Shown here: in pieces, positions 26,856-35,118 of the stretch
Position numbering within the stretch: the first letter of the stretch is position 1
How the letters are laid out: each line of letters opens with the position of its first letter
DNA from: DASSUW01 sp963811895
GTDB taxonomy: Bacteria > Actinomycetota > Thermoleophilia > Solirubrobacterales > Solirubrobacteraceae
Assembly: GCA_963811895.1 (NCBI GenBank)
Contig: CAWETE010000004.1
Location: 620,001-684,000 of the forward strand
Direction: 5' to 3'
DNA length: 64,000 nt
The notes under the pieces: generated by a model
What the model was told of the DNA's origin: nothing
Seen by the model: only the letters and a program-made list of their open reading frames with translations
The model's database searches: none
Position numbers and translations under genes: made by a program

Positions 26856-28376
26856 TCGTCGCCCCCGAACAGGTAGTCGAGCAGCGTCTGGGTCTGCTCT
26901 CTCGGTCGGCGCCTGCGGGGCGGGCGTGGGCGCCGGGGCCGGGGTCGCCTCGGCCTCGGGCTCGGCGTGCGACCTCCTGGTCGGCCGCCGCGCGGTCGCG
27001 CGTGCGCTCCGGCTTGTCCTCCTCGGGCGCCTTCGGCACCTTCAGCCCGAGCGCGCGGGCGAGCGCCAGCTCGGTGCGGCGCAGGATCGGGTCCTCGGAG
27101 GCGGTGAAGGCGGCGCCCGCCGAGCTCGAGCTCGCCCCCGACGAGAAGTTGGCCGAGCAGCCGAAGCGCGGCGTGGTCGCGTAGGTGGAGCACTGGTTGA
27201 CGAGCAGCGCCGGCGCGCAGGTAGTGGCCGAACGAGTCGAACCCGTTGATGGCGGCCACCTGGTAGAAGATGTAGTCCATCGCGCGCTCGATGCCGTCGG
27301 TGCGCTGGAAGGACTCGAGCAGGCGCCGCGCGTTGGCGCCCACGGGCTTCACGGCGGCGGCGAGCCGGCGCGTGTCGCGGGCCACGGGGAGGGCGGCGCG
27401 CATCGCCGGCGTGCCGGTCTCGGTCATCTCGCCGAGCGACTCGAAGGCGGGGATGGCCGCGTTCGAGAACGGCCCGAGCTGGATGACCATGCGGTTGATG
27501 TCGGGGGCCACCGCGCCGAGGTCGGTGAGCACCGGCGTCATCTCGTCGCTGAGCGCGCCGAGCCGCACCATGGTCGGCCGCAGCTCGCGCAGGAAGCGCG
27601 GCAGCCGCTCGATGTTCGCCTGCAGCGCGTCGCCGCGCTCGGCCGTGGCCTGGGCGACCTCGCCGGCGTTCTCGATCGCGCCGCCGACGTGCTCGCGCTC
27701 GCGCGCCAGCGGCTCGAGGATCGCGTCCGAGTCGCGCGCCAGGTCGGCGATCACCTCGTTCTGCTCGGCGAGGACCTTCAGGACCTCGCCGATCTCCTTC
27801 AGCGCCGGGTCGGCGCGGCGGATGACCACGCCCAGGTCCTCGCCGCGGCCGGCGACGCCGATGCCCAGGTCCGAGAGGATGATCGACAGGCGCTCGCGCA
27901 CCGGCTGGCGCATGATGTTGTTGAGCAGGTCGATGTCGACGGCCTTGCCGTTGTTCTCGACCGGCAGCAGGTACTCGCCCTCGCCCTCCTCGCCCTCCTC
28001 GATCTGCTCGAGCTCCGGCGGCGCCTCCTCGCCGGGCGAGCGCGCCTCGGTCAGGCGTGCACTCGACGAAGCGCTCGCCGATCAGCGACTGCGGCCGCAC
28101 GATGCAGCTCGCGTCGTCGCGGAAGTCCTGGTAGCCCGGGTCCTCGATGTCGAGCACGACGGCGGCCCTGAAGTCCTCGGTGACGTCGATCGCGGCGATC
28201 GAGCCGACGCGCACGCCGGCGACCTTGACGTCCTCGCCGGGGATGACGAAGCCCGCGTTCTCGAAGATCGCGCGGACCTTGTAGTCGCCGCCGTCCTCGT
28301 CACCCGCGCCCAGGGCGACGACCGCGAACGCGGCGGCCGCGGCGATCAGGAGGGTGACGGCGACGACGCGTCTCAT
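26852..28376 (-). CDS. MCE-family lipid-transfer protein, second in operon (frame broken)
   Basis: MRRVVAVTLLIAAAAAFAVV anchors the protein. The barrel has KVRAIFENAGFVIPGEDVKV, AGVRVGSIAAIDVTEDFRAA and SLIGERFVECT. One surplus base near 28058 separates this from a tail beginning LTEARSPGEEAPPELEQIEE and continuing LLNNIMRQPVRERLSIILSD, VIRRADPALKEIGEVLKVLA and RMVIQLGPFSNAAIPAFESL. It ends QTQTLLDYLFGGDE. Further breaks lie between 26900 and 27210. The ATG at 28376 overlaps the previous stop. Confidence 0.85.
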
Positions 28377-29715
28377 GGGCCGGGGAGCGTGAGGCTCGGG
28401 TCGCAGTCGAGGCCGTCGTCGGTGAACGGGGCCGAGCCGTCGGCCGGGCGCTGCGTGGCGGCGCCCGGGCAGCGGCGCATGACGCCGGTCTCGAGCCCGT
28501 CGAGCCGCTGCGCGGGCGGGATCGGGGTGAGCAGGCCGCCGGCCGGGTTGTCGCCGAACGGAGAAGGCGTTGAAGATCGGCTGGATGCGCGCGAAGTGCC
28601 CGTTCGCGTCGTAGTTGCTGGCGCCCTGGCCGAAGTCGCGGACCCAGCCGATGAAGTCGGGCGTGTAGGGCCGCGCGAACTCCAGCACCGGCTGAGCCTT
28701 CTCGAGCGCCTGGCGGCTGCTGCGGAAGGAGGGCGTGGCGGCGCGCTGGAGGGACGGCATCTTGCGCGTGGCCTCGACCAGGTCGTTGTCGGCGCCGGGC
28801 CGGCGCACCGCCGTGCGCAGGTCGCGGATCGTCGGCCGCGCGGCGGCGACCAGCGGGCGCAGCTCACGCAGGAACGGCGCCAGGTCCTTGGTCGCGGGCT
28901 TGGACTCGGCGACCAGCACGTCGAGGTCGTCGAGCGTGGCGCGCAGGTTCACGAACGTCGTGTTCGCGCGCCGCAGGGTGGTGGGCAGCAAGCCCGAGCG
29001 CGCGCGCCAGCGCGATGTTCTCGGCGCCGATCGCGGAGGCCGTCGCGTTGGCGTTGCCGACGAGCTGCGACAGCTCGTCGCGCCGCTCGGCGATCGTGGT
29101 CACGGCGCGGCTGGAGTTGACGAGGAACTCGGTCAGCGCCGCCTCGTCCTCGGTCACCTCCTGAACCAGCCTGCGCGAGCTGGAGAGCAGCGGGTTGAAG
29201 TACTTGGCCGACTGGCCGGCCTGCTCGCCCTTGCCCTCGTACTGGGTGGCGAAGCCCTTGATGACGCCGGCGAGGTCGCCGCGCGTCTGCTCGTCGAGCG
29301 TGTTGAAGATCTGGTCCAGGTCGACCACGTCGGTGGTCGACTCGGTGGTGATGGTCGCGCCCTCGTCCAGCTCCTTGGCGTCGCCCGGGGCGGGGGTGAG
29401 CGCGATGTAGCGGTTGGCGATGCCGCTGAGCGAGGTGAGCCGGATGACGGCCTGCGTGCCGTCCCGCAGCGGCGCGTACGGCTCCTCGACCACGACCTTG
29501 ATCGCCGCCTGGTTGTCGTCGGTCAGCTCGATCTCGCGGACGGAGCCGACACGGCGGCCGCCGACCTGGACGTCGTCGTCGGTGACGAGCTGCCCGGCGT
29601 TCTGGAAGATGAGGGTGTACTCGGTGCCGCCGTCGCCGCGGAACAGGAGGAGCCACACGGCGAGCGCCACGGCCAAGGCCAGTGCGCCGGCCGCGGCCGT
29701 CCGTGCCACCGTCAC
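28373..29715 (-). CDS. MCE-family lipid-transfer protein, first in operon (two frame breaks)
   Basis: About 446 residues. An N-terminal span (AAAGALALAVALAVWLLLF) is followed by the MCE domain: YTLIFQNAGQLVTDDDVQVG, GRRVGSVREIELTDDNQAAI, VIRLTSLSGIANRYIALTPA and VDLDQIFNTLDEQTRGDLAG. The helical tail continues in a second frame (TTLRRANTTFVNLRATLDDL) and a third (GDNPAGGLLTPIPPAQRLDG). Breaks near 28990 and 28560 are each repaired by removing one base. It is separated from the ATPase gene by 119 bp. Confidence 0.88.
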
Positions 29716-29834
29716 CGATGATGCTCCGTCATCCGCTCAAGTCCCCCAGAAACAAGGGCGAACCCTATCGCGGGCTTGTCAACGGGGGAGCCGGTCGACC
29801 GGTCAGGTCGGCCTGAACATTCGTCCGCGGACCG

Positions 29835-30653
29835 CTATTCCATGCCCAGCGGGCCCTGGGAGGCTCCGCTGAGGAACTGCCGCACGAACTGGTTGTCCGA
29901 GTTGAAGAGGTCCTCGGCCGGACCGGACTCGACGATCCGGCCGCGCCACAGCACGGCGATGTACTCGGCGACCCGCTTGGCGGACATGATGTCGTGGGTG
30001 ATCACCACGTAGGCGCCGCCGTTCTCCTCGTGGACCTCCTTGATCAGCTCGCACAGCAGCGCCGTGCGGACCGGGTCCAGGCCGGAGTCGGGCTCGTCGA
30101 AGAGCACGATGTCGGGATCGAGCACGAGCGCGCGGGCGAACCCGGCGCGCTTGCGCATGCCGCCGGACAGCTCGTTGGGCATCTTGTCGGTCGAGCCCTC
30201 CAGCCCCACCTCGCGCAGGCGGCGCATGACGATGTCGTCGATCTCGTCCTCGCCCTTGTCCGTGTGCTGACGGAGCGGGAAGGCGACGTTGTCGTAGAGG
30301 TTCATCGAACCGAACAGCGCGCCGTCCTGGAACAGGACGCCGAACCGCTTGCGCATGTCGAAGAGGTCGTCGTCGCGCATGCCCGGCACCGACTCGCCGT
30401 GCACCAGCACGTCGCCCTCGTCGGGGTAGAGCAGGCCGACCATGTGCTTGATGCAGACCGACTTCCCGGTGCCCGACGGCCCGAGGATCATCGAGATCTT
30501 GTCCTCGGGGATCGACATGTTGAGCCCGCGCAGGATCTGGTTGCGCCCGAACGCCTTGTGGACGTCGACGAACTCGACGGCGTCCTTGGTGCCCGTCGGC
30601 CGCTGCTTGCCGGTGTGCCAGCGATATTCGTCGTCGTGCGTCTCGGTGCTCAC
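29835..30653 (-). CDS. ABC ATPase of the MCE lipid transporter (MlaF/Mkl-type)
   Basis: 272 residues. Walker A GPSGTGKS, Q-loop FQDGALFGSMN, signature LSGGMRKR, Walker B DIVLFDEPDSGLDP and switch ITHD. The SGTGKS and GALFxSMxxxxN features are typical of MlaF/Mkl. The GTG start at 30653 directly follows the upstream stop. It powers the two MlaE/YrbE permeases. An extra N-terminal stretch of ~25 charged residues precedes the domain. Confidence 0.93.
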   Translation of the reverse strand: MSTETHDDEYRWHTGKQRPTGTKDAVEFVDVHKAFGRNQILRGLNMSIPEDKISMILGPSGTGKSVCIKHMVGLLYPDEGDVLVHGESVPGMRDDDLFDMRKRFGVLFQDGALFGSMNLYDNVAFPLRQHTDKGEDEIDDIVMRRLREVGLEGSTDKMPNELSGGMRKRAGFARALVLDPDIVLFDEPDSGLDPVRTALLCELIKEVHEENGGAYVVITHDIMSAKRVAEYIAVLWRGRIVESGPAEDLFNSDNQFVRQFLSGASQGPLGME

Positions 30654-31454
30654 TTAGCCTCCGATGGGGGCTCTGGGGTTCGCTCCCCAGAAGACCTGGG
30701 TTCCCAGCATGCCGATCAGGTGTACCAGGACGATGTTGAGGACCATGGATTTCGCCGTCGCCGTGCCCACGCCGACCGGTCCTCCGGACGCCGTGTACCC
30801 GTAGTAGCACCCGACGAGCACGATCACCGTGGCCATGGCCATCGCCTTGATCACGCTGTACACGAGGTCGGGTGGGTTCTGGAACATCCAGAAGATCAGC
30901 GAGTAGCCGCCGCTGGAGACCTCGCCGATCTGCTGCACCACCGCCAGGTAGGACGCGAAGAAGCCGGCGCCGATCCCCGCCAGGTACAGGAACGGCAGCA
31001 CGAGCCAGGCCGCGAGCAGGCGGGTGGCGCACAGGAAGGTCATCGAGGAGATGCCCATGACCTCGAGCGCGTCGATCTCGTCGGAGATCCGCATCGCGCC
31101 GAGCTCGGCCACGATCCCGGTGCCCACCTTGGCGGCCATCATGTAGCCGAAGGCGTACGGCACGAGCTCGCGCAGGTCGCACCAGGCGGCGAACACGCCG
31201 GCGTAGGCGGGCGAGCCGACGGCGCGGTTGAAGTAGGCGCCCTCGATCCCGCACTGGAGGCCGGTGATGAAGATCAGGCCCCAGATCACCAGCGTCGAGG
31301 AGAGGATCAGCAGGCCGGCCTGGCGCAGCGCCTCGCCGAAGAAGCGCATGACCTTGAGCGAGAAGACCTCGCCGACGATCGTCGAGCAGAAGCGGATGAT
31401 CTCGCCGAAGGAGGCGAGCCAGTCACGCGGGATTGCGAGCCATTGCCGTCCCAT
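30654..31454 (-). CDS. MlaE/YrbE-family lipid ABC permease (second)
   Basis: 266 residues with about five or six membrane segments. Family features: YFNRAVGSPAYAGVFAAWCD, FGYMMAAKVGTGIVAELGAM, RISDEIDALEVMGISSMTFL, and GCYYGYTASGGPVGVGTATA. The EIDALEVMG stretch is the coupling helix for the ATPase. The ATG at 31454 starts 2 bp after the first permease stops. Paired with that permease it forms the membrane pore of the MCE system. Confidence 0.92.
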   Translation of the reverse strand: MGRQWLAIPRDWLASFGEIIRFCSTIVGEVFSLKVMRFFGEALRQAGLLILSSTLVIWGLIFITGLQCGIEGAYFNRAVGSPAYAGVFAAWCDLRELVPYAFGYMMAAKVGTGIVAELGAMRISDEIDALEVMGISSMTFLCATRLLAAWLVLPFLYLAGIGAGFFASYLAVVQQIGEVSSGGYSLIFWMFQNPPDLVYSVIKAMAMATVIVLVGCYYGYTASGGPVGVGTATAKSMVLNIVLVHLIGMLGTQVFWGANPRAPIGG

Positions 31455-31456
31455 GG

Positions 31457-32263
31457 CTAGCGGATGTTGATGATCTCCGGGTGGGTGGCCAGCAGCGTCT
31501 GCGTGAACACGTAGTTGAACGCGAACACGCCGAGCGTGGCGATCACCACCGCCTGGTTGACGGCGCGGCCGACGCCCGCGGCGCCGCCGGACGCGGTCAT
31601 CCCCTTGTAACAGCAGACGATGGCGATGATCGCTCCGAACATCGTGCACTTGAGGACCGAGCCCCAGAGGTCCACGACCGACGCGTTGGTGAAGAAGGTC
31701 GCCCAGAACGGGCCGAGCGGGGCGCCGTTGGTGAGCGTGGCGAGGACGCCGCCGAAGACGCCGAACAGCAGCGCGTAGATGTCGAACAGGCCGGTCACCA
31801 GCATCAGGGCGAGGAAGCGCGGCACCACGAGGTTCTTGACCGGGTCGACGCCGAGCACCTGCAGCGCGTCGAGCTCCTCGCGGATCTTGCGCGCGCCGAG
31901 GTCGGCGGTGATCGCCGTGCCGGCCACGCCGGCCAGGACGATCGCGGTCACGAACGGGGCGAACTCGCGGATGCTCGCGAGCACGAAGAAGCCGCCCAGG
32001 CGGTCGATCGAGCCGAACAGGTTGAGGAAGTTGGCGGCCTGCAGGCCCGGCGCCCCGTAGCCGAAGGCCACCGTGGAGATGACCAGCGGGAACCAGCAGA
32101 GCTTGAGCGCGAAGAGGAACTGGTTGACGAACTCGCCGCCGTACGGGTACGGCGGACGAAGGGCAGACATGATCGTCTTGCCCGTCAGGATCATCATGTC
32201 GCCAACTTCCTCCAGCATGCCCTTCGCCGGAAGGAAGGCACGATCGGCGACGGTTCGGACCAC
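31457..32263 (-). CDS. MlaE/YrbE-family lipid ABC permease (first gene of mce operon)
   Basis: 268 residues. Signature parts: FGSIDRLGGFFVLASIREFA, GVAGTAITADLGARKIREEL, DALQVLGVDPVKNLVVPRFL and CCYKGMTASGGAAGVGRAVN. The frame is open far upstream. The GTG at 32263 has a good GGGGAG ribosome binding site four bases before it and a promoter 29 bp further up, so it is chosen over the ATG at 32218. First gene of the minus-strand mce operon. Confidence 0.9.
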   Translation of the reverse strand: MVRTVADRAFLPAKGMLEEVGDMMILTGKTIMSALRPPYPYGGEFVNQFLFALKLCWFPLVISTVAFGYGAPGLQAANFLNLFGSIDRLGGFFVLASIREFAPFVTAIVLAGVAGTAITADLGARKIREELDALQVLGVDPVKNLVVPRFLALMLVTGLFDIYALLFGVFGGVLATLTNGAPLGPFWATFFTNASVVDLWGSVLKCTMFGAIIAIVCCYKGMTASGGAAGVGRAVNQAVVIATLGVFAFNYVFTQTLLATHPEIINIR

Positions 32264-32291
32264 TCTGCTCCCCTGGTAGACGGCGTCGAAG

Positions 32292-32319
32292 GTTATGCCA
32301 CGGCCTGTACGAGGCACAA
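32292..32319 (-). promoter_or_regulatory. Probable promoter of the mce operon
   Basis: On the minus strand, -35 TTGTGC (32319-32314) and -10 CATAAC (32297-32292), preceded by TGG, are separated by 16 bp. Transcription would begin near 32285, about 20 nt before the GTG of the first permease. Confidence 0.45.
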
Positions 32320-32362
32320 ACGGGAACCGTGAGCAGAACTTGCGCTTGGATCGGAAACCCGG

Positions 32363-32371
32363 TGGTACGCT
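32363..32371 (+). promoter_or_regulatory. Extended -10 promoter of the lipoprotein gene
   Basis: TGGTACGCT matches an extended -10 (TGnTAnnnT). The start site would fall near 32378, four bases before the ATG. There is no ribosome binding site, so the mRNA would be nearly leaderless. Confidence 0.45.
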
Positions 32372-32381
32372 CGCCCGCGCC

Positions 32382-33009
32382 ATGAGGCTTGCGTGGGTGG
32401 CGATCGCGGTCGCGGGGCTGGCGCTGGCCGGTTGCGGCAGCGAGCGCCAGGACGCGAACGAGCCCGAGGGGGAGTTCACGCTCGAGATCGTCGAGGCGTC
32501 GTTCCCGGCACGCCAGACGACGGCGCAGCACTCCACGATGCGGATCGCCGTCCGCAACACGGACGACCGCAACCTGCCCAACCTCGCGGTGACGATCGCC
32601 ACCGAGGCGCCCGGCGGCGGCGACCCCGCGGCCGCCTTCGCGACCTCGGGCACCGATCCCCGCCTGGCCGACCCCGAGCGGCCGGTGTGGATCGTCGACC
32701 GCGCTCCGTCCGGCGGCGACACCGCGGCCAGCAACACCTGGGCGGTCGGGCCCCTCTTCCCCGGCCAGACGCGCGAGATCGAGTGGCGGCTGACCGCCGT
32801 GCGGCCGGGCAACTACACGGTCAACTACTCCGTCTCACCCGGCCTGCAGGGCAAGGCCGTCCCCGCCAACGGCCAGAACGTCACCGGGACGTTCCGCGTG
32901 CGGATCTCGGACGAGCCGGTCCCCGCGCGCGTGAACGCCAAGGGCGAAGTCGTCCGCGAGAAGGACTGGAGCCGACCGTCAGGTTCCTTCGTGTCGCGGC
33001 GACGGCTAG
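32382..33009 (+). CDS. Secreted lipoprotein, unknown function
   Basis: About 209 residues. Signal and lipobox: MRLAWVAIAVAGLALAGCG with Cys18. The mature part is beta-rich: FTLEIVEASFPARQTTAQHS, MRIAVRNTDDRNLPNLAVTI, EIEWRLTAVRPGNYTVNYSV, GTFRVRISDEPVPARVNAKG. It looks like an immunoglobulin-like fold with an NPNF/CARDB-type sequence, but this is a shape impression only. The frame runs on to 33497 over the antisense GNAT gene. One surplus base near 32980 would end it at TAG 33009, which I favour. It is divergent from the mce operon. Confidence 0.68.
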
Positions 33010-33012
33010 CCC

Positions 33013-33675
33013 TCAGCCGACGGCCACCTGGCCGCCGCTCGAGCGGCGCAGGAAGTCCTCAGGCGGACCGAACAGGACCTCGGCGCCGACGGCCGCGAAG
33101 CCGGCCGGCTGGAGCGCCCGCAGCGACGCCGCGTTGGCCGCCGCGACCTGGGCGAAGACGGGCTCGGCGGGCGCGGCGGCGGCCAGCGCGCCCGCGACCA
33201 GCGCCCGCGCGAGGCCGCGATCGCGCCGCTCGGGCGCGACCTCGACGCTCAGCTCGAGCCGCCCCGCGAGCCCGCGGCCCAGCAGCACCATGCCGCCGGC
33301 GCCCTCGAACACGCGCAGGTCGCTCCGCCAGCGCCGCGCCCGCACCACGCGCGGGTGGTCGCCGGGCTCGACCTCCCGCACCGGCACGCCGCCGTCGGTC
33401 CCCGCCACCCAGGCGAGCACGACGTCGAGGCTGCCCGCCACCAGCCCGGTGCGCTCGGCCAGCCACGCCAGCACGCCCGGCGCCAGCGGCCCCTTGAGGT
33501 CCTGCGGGTCGACCCGTCCGAGCACCTCGCCGGCGGGCACGTCGGCGGCCACCACGTGATGGGCGGTGAACGAGAGCACGGCCGCCGGGGCGCCGGCCAC
33601 GGCGCCCACCACCTCGGTCCGCCCGTCCTCGGGCGGGAACGTGCCGCGGGCGGCCGCGTGGAGCAGGTCGATCAC
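33013..33675 (-). CDS. GNAT-family N-acetyltransferase
   Basis: 220 residues; the C-terminal half has the GNAT core: LELSVEVAPERRDRGLARAL as the acetyl-CoA-binding strand and loop (Q/RxxGxA type), then FAQVAAANAASLRALQPAGF. The GTG at 33675 overlaps the stop of the antiporter gene by four bases. The N-terminal part (LLHAAARGTFPPEDGRTEVV) is not recognised. Acetylates an unknown amine. Confidence 0.8.
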   Translation of the reverse strand: MIDLLHAAARGTFPPEDGRTEVVGAVAGAPAAVLSFTAHHVVAADVPAGEVLGRVDPQDLKGPLAPGVLAWLAERTGLVAGSLDVVLAWVAGTDGGVPVREVEPGDHPRVVRARRWRSDLRVFEGAGGMVLLGRGLAGRLELSVEVAPERRDRGLARALVAGALAAAAPAEPVFAQVAAANAASLRALQPAGFAAVGAEVLFGPPEDFLRRSSGGQVAVG

Positions 33676-34730
33676 GGGTTGAGCGCGAGGAAGACGAAGG
33701 CCAGGAACAGCACCAGGTGCACACCGCCCTCCTGCACGGTGGCGCGGCCGGGCAGCACGGTGAGCGCGCCGACGACCATGCTGATCCCCAGCAGCACGAT
33801 CTGCATCGACCCCAGGCCGAGCACGAGCGGCCCGTCGAGCCAGATCGTGGCGAGCGCGATCGTCGGGATCGTGAGCCCGATGCTGGCGATCGCCGAGCCG
33901 TAGGCGAGGTTGAAGCTGGTCTGGATCCGGTTGCGGCGCGCGTTGCGAACCGCGGCGAGCGTCTCCGGAAGCAGCACGAGCAGGGCGATCAGCACGCCGA
34001 CCGCCGACTGCGGCGCGCCGATCGAGTCGACCGCGTCCTCGATCGGGTCCGACTCGAGCTTGGCGAGCGCGACCACGGCCACGAGCGCCACGACGAGCAG
34101 TCCCAGGCTGATCATCGCCGCGCGGTCCGAGGGCGGGTCGGCGTGCTCCTCCGTACCGGTCTCGGGCAGGAAGTAGTCGCGGTGCCGAACGGTCTGGACG
34201 AGCACGAACAGCCCGTAGAGCGCGAGCGACGCGACAGCCGCGAAGGTCAGCTGGGCGGGCGAGAACTCGGGCCCCGGCCGGCTGGTGGTGAAGGTCGGCA
34301 CCACGAGCGTGAGCGTGGCGAGCGTGGCCACCGTCGCCAGCGCGGTCGCGCTGCCCTCCGCGTTGAACGTCGCCAGCCGGGTTCGCAGCGCGCCCACGAG
34401 GAGCGAGATGCCCACGACGCCGTTGCAGGTGATCATCACGGCCGCGAACACGGTGTCGCGCGCGAGCGTCGAGGTCTCGTCGCCGCCGGAGACCATGAGC
34501 GTGACGATCAGCGCCACCTCGATGACCGTCACCGCGACGGCGAGCACCAGCGACCCGAACGGCTCGCCGACGCGGTGGGCCACCACCTCGGCATGGTGCA
34601 CGGCGGCCAGCACGGCCCCGGCGAGCAGCACGCCGGCGACGACGAGCACGAGCGTGCCGGGGTGGCTGCCGAACGTGACGACCGCGACCAGGGCCGCGGC
34701 GGCCGGAGCCGCGTAGGTCCACCTCACCAT
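33672..34730 (-). CDS. chaA: Ca2+/H+ (or Na+/H+) exchanger of the ChaA/CaCA family
   Basis: 352 residues with about eleven membrane segments. It carries the two alpha-repeats of cation/Ca2+ exchangers: GSLVLAVAVTVIEVALIVTL near the start and ALLVLLPETLAAVRNARRNR with SFNLAYGSAIASIGLTIPTI in the second half. The acidic residues in VIEVAL and LLPETL are the ion-binding Glu pair. Length is close to E. coli ChaA. It exports Ca2+, and perhaps Na+, in exchange for protons. The ATG at 34730 overlaps the ACT gene stop by 7 bp. Confidence 0.9.
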   Translation of the reverse strand: MVRWTYAAPAAAALVAVVTFGSHPGTLVLVVAGVLLAGAVLAAVHHAEVVAHRVGEPFGSLVLAVAVTVIEVALIVTLMVSGGDETSTLARDTVFAAVMITCNGVVGISLLVGALRTRLATFNAEGSATALATVATLATLTLVVPTFTTSRPGPEFSPAQLTFAAVASLALYGLFVLVQTVRHRDYFLPETGTEEHADPPSDRAAMISLGLLVVALVAVVALAKLESDPIEDAVDSIGAPQSAVGVLIALLVLLPETLAAVRNARRNRIQTSFNLAYGSAIASIGLTIPTIALATIWLDGPLVLGLGSMQIVLLGISMVVGALTVLPGRATVQEGGVHLVLFLAFVFLALNP

Positions 34731-35065
34731 CGCAGCCCTCGCAGGACCTCCAGCGCCTCGTCGGCGCGCTCTGCGGGCACCAGCAGGTGGTCGTGGCGAA
34801 GGCCGGCGAGCACGTTGCAGCTGATCCCGGCGTCGGCCAGCGCGCGGCTGAAGAGCGCCGTCAGCCCGACCTGCTCGAGCGTCGAGTCCACGCGCAGCGT
34901 GATCCACGCCGCCACGTAGTCGTAGGCCAGGCCGAGCTCGTCGGCGCGCTCGCGCCGCAGGACGACGGTCAGGCCCTCGTCCTCGCGCACGGTCGCCTCG
35001 GCGGGCTCGCCGCCCTCGGCGAACACGAACTCGCCCGGGCGCCGGGCCGGATCCAGATCGCTCAC
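34724..35065 (-). CDS. ACT-domain protein
   Basis: 113 residues with two ACT-like halves: GLTVVLRRERADELGLAYDY followed by AAWITLRVDSTLEQVGLTAL and FSRALADAGISCNVLAGLRH, DHLLVPAERADEALEVL. This matches the short ACT_7-type proteins that sense amino acids or act as regulators. GTG start at 35065. Its overlap with chaA suggests co-expression with the antiporter. Confidence 0.82.
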   Translation of the reverse strand: MSDLDPARRPGEFVFAEGGEPAEATVREDEGLTVVLRRERADELGLAYDYVAAWITLRVDSTLEQVGLTALFSRALADAGISCNVLAGLRHDHLLVPAERADEALEVLRGLRW

Positions 35066-35118
35066 ATGCGGTGTTCTAGCGGCTGGGGACCGCGCGGCGG
35101 CGGCCCCCAGCCGAGACG

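Noticed and set aside
17166..29715. Programmed frameshifting as an explanation for the broken mce-region genes
   Set aside because: Breaks are far too many, lack a common slippery site or stop codon, and also hit unrelated housekeeping genes.
33010..33497. C-terminal extension of the lipoprotein reading frame
   Set aside because: The extension is Arg/Pro/Ser-rich and antisense to a GNAT gene; a single surplus base would end the gene at 33009.
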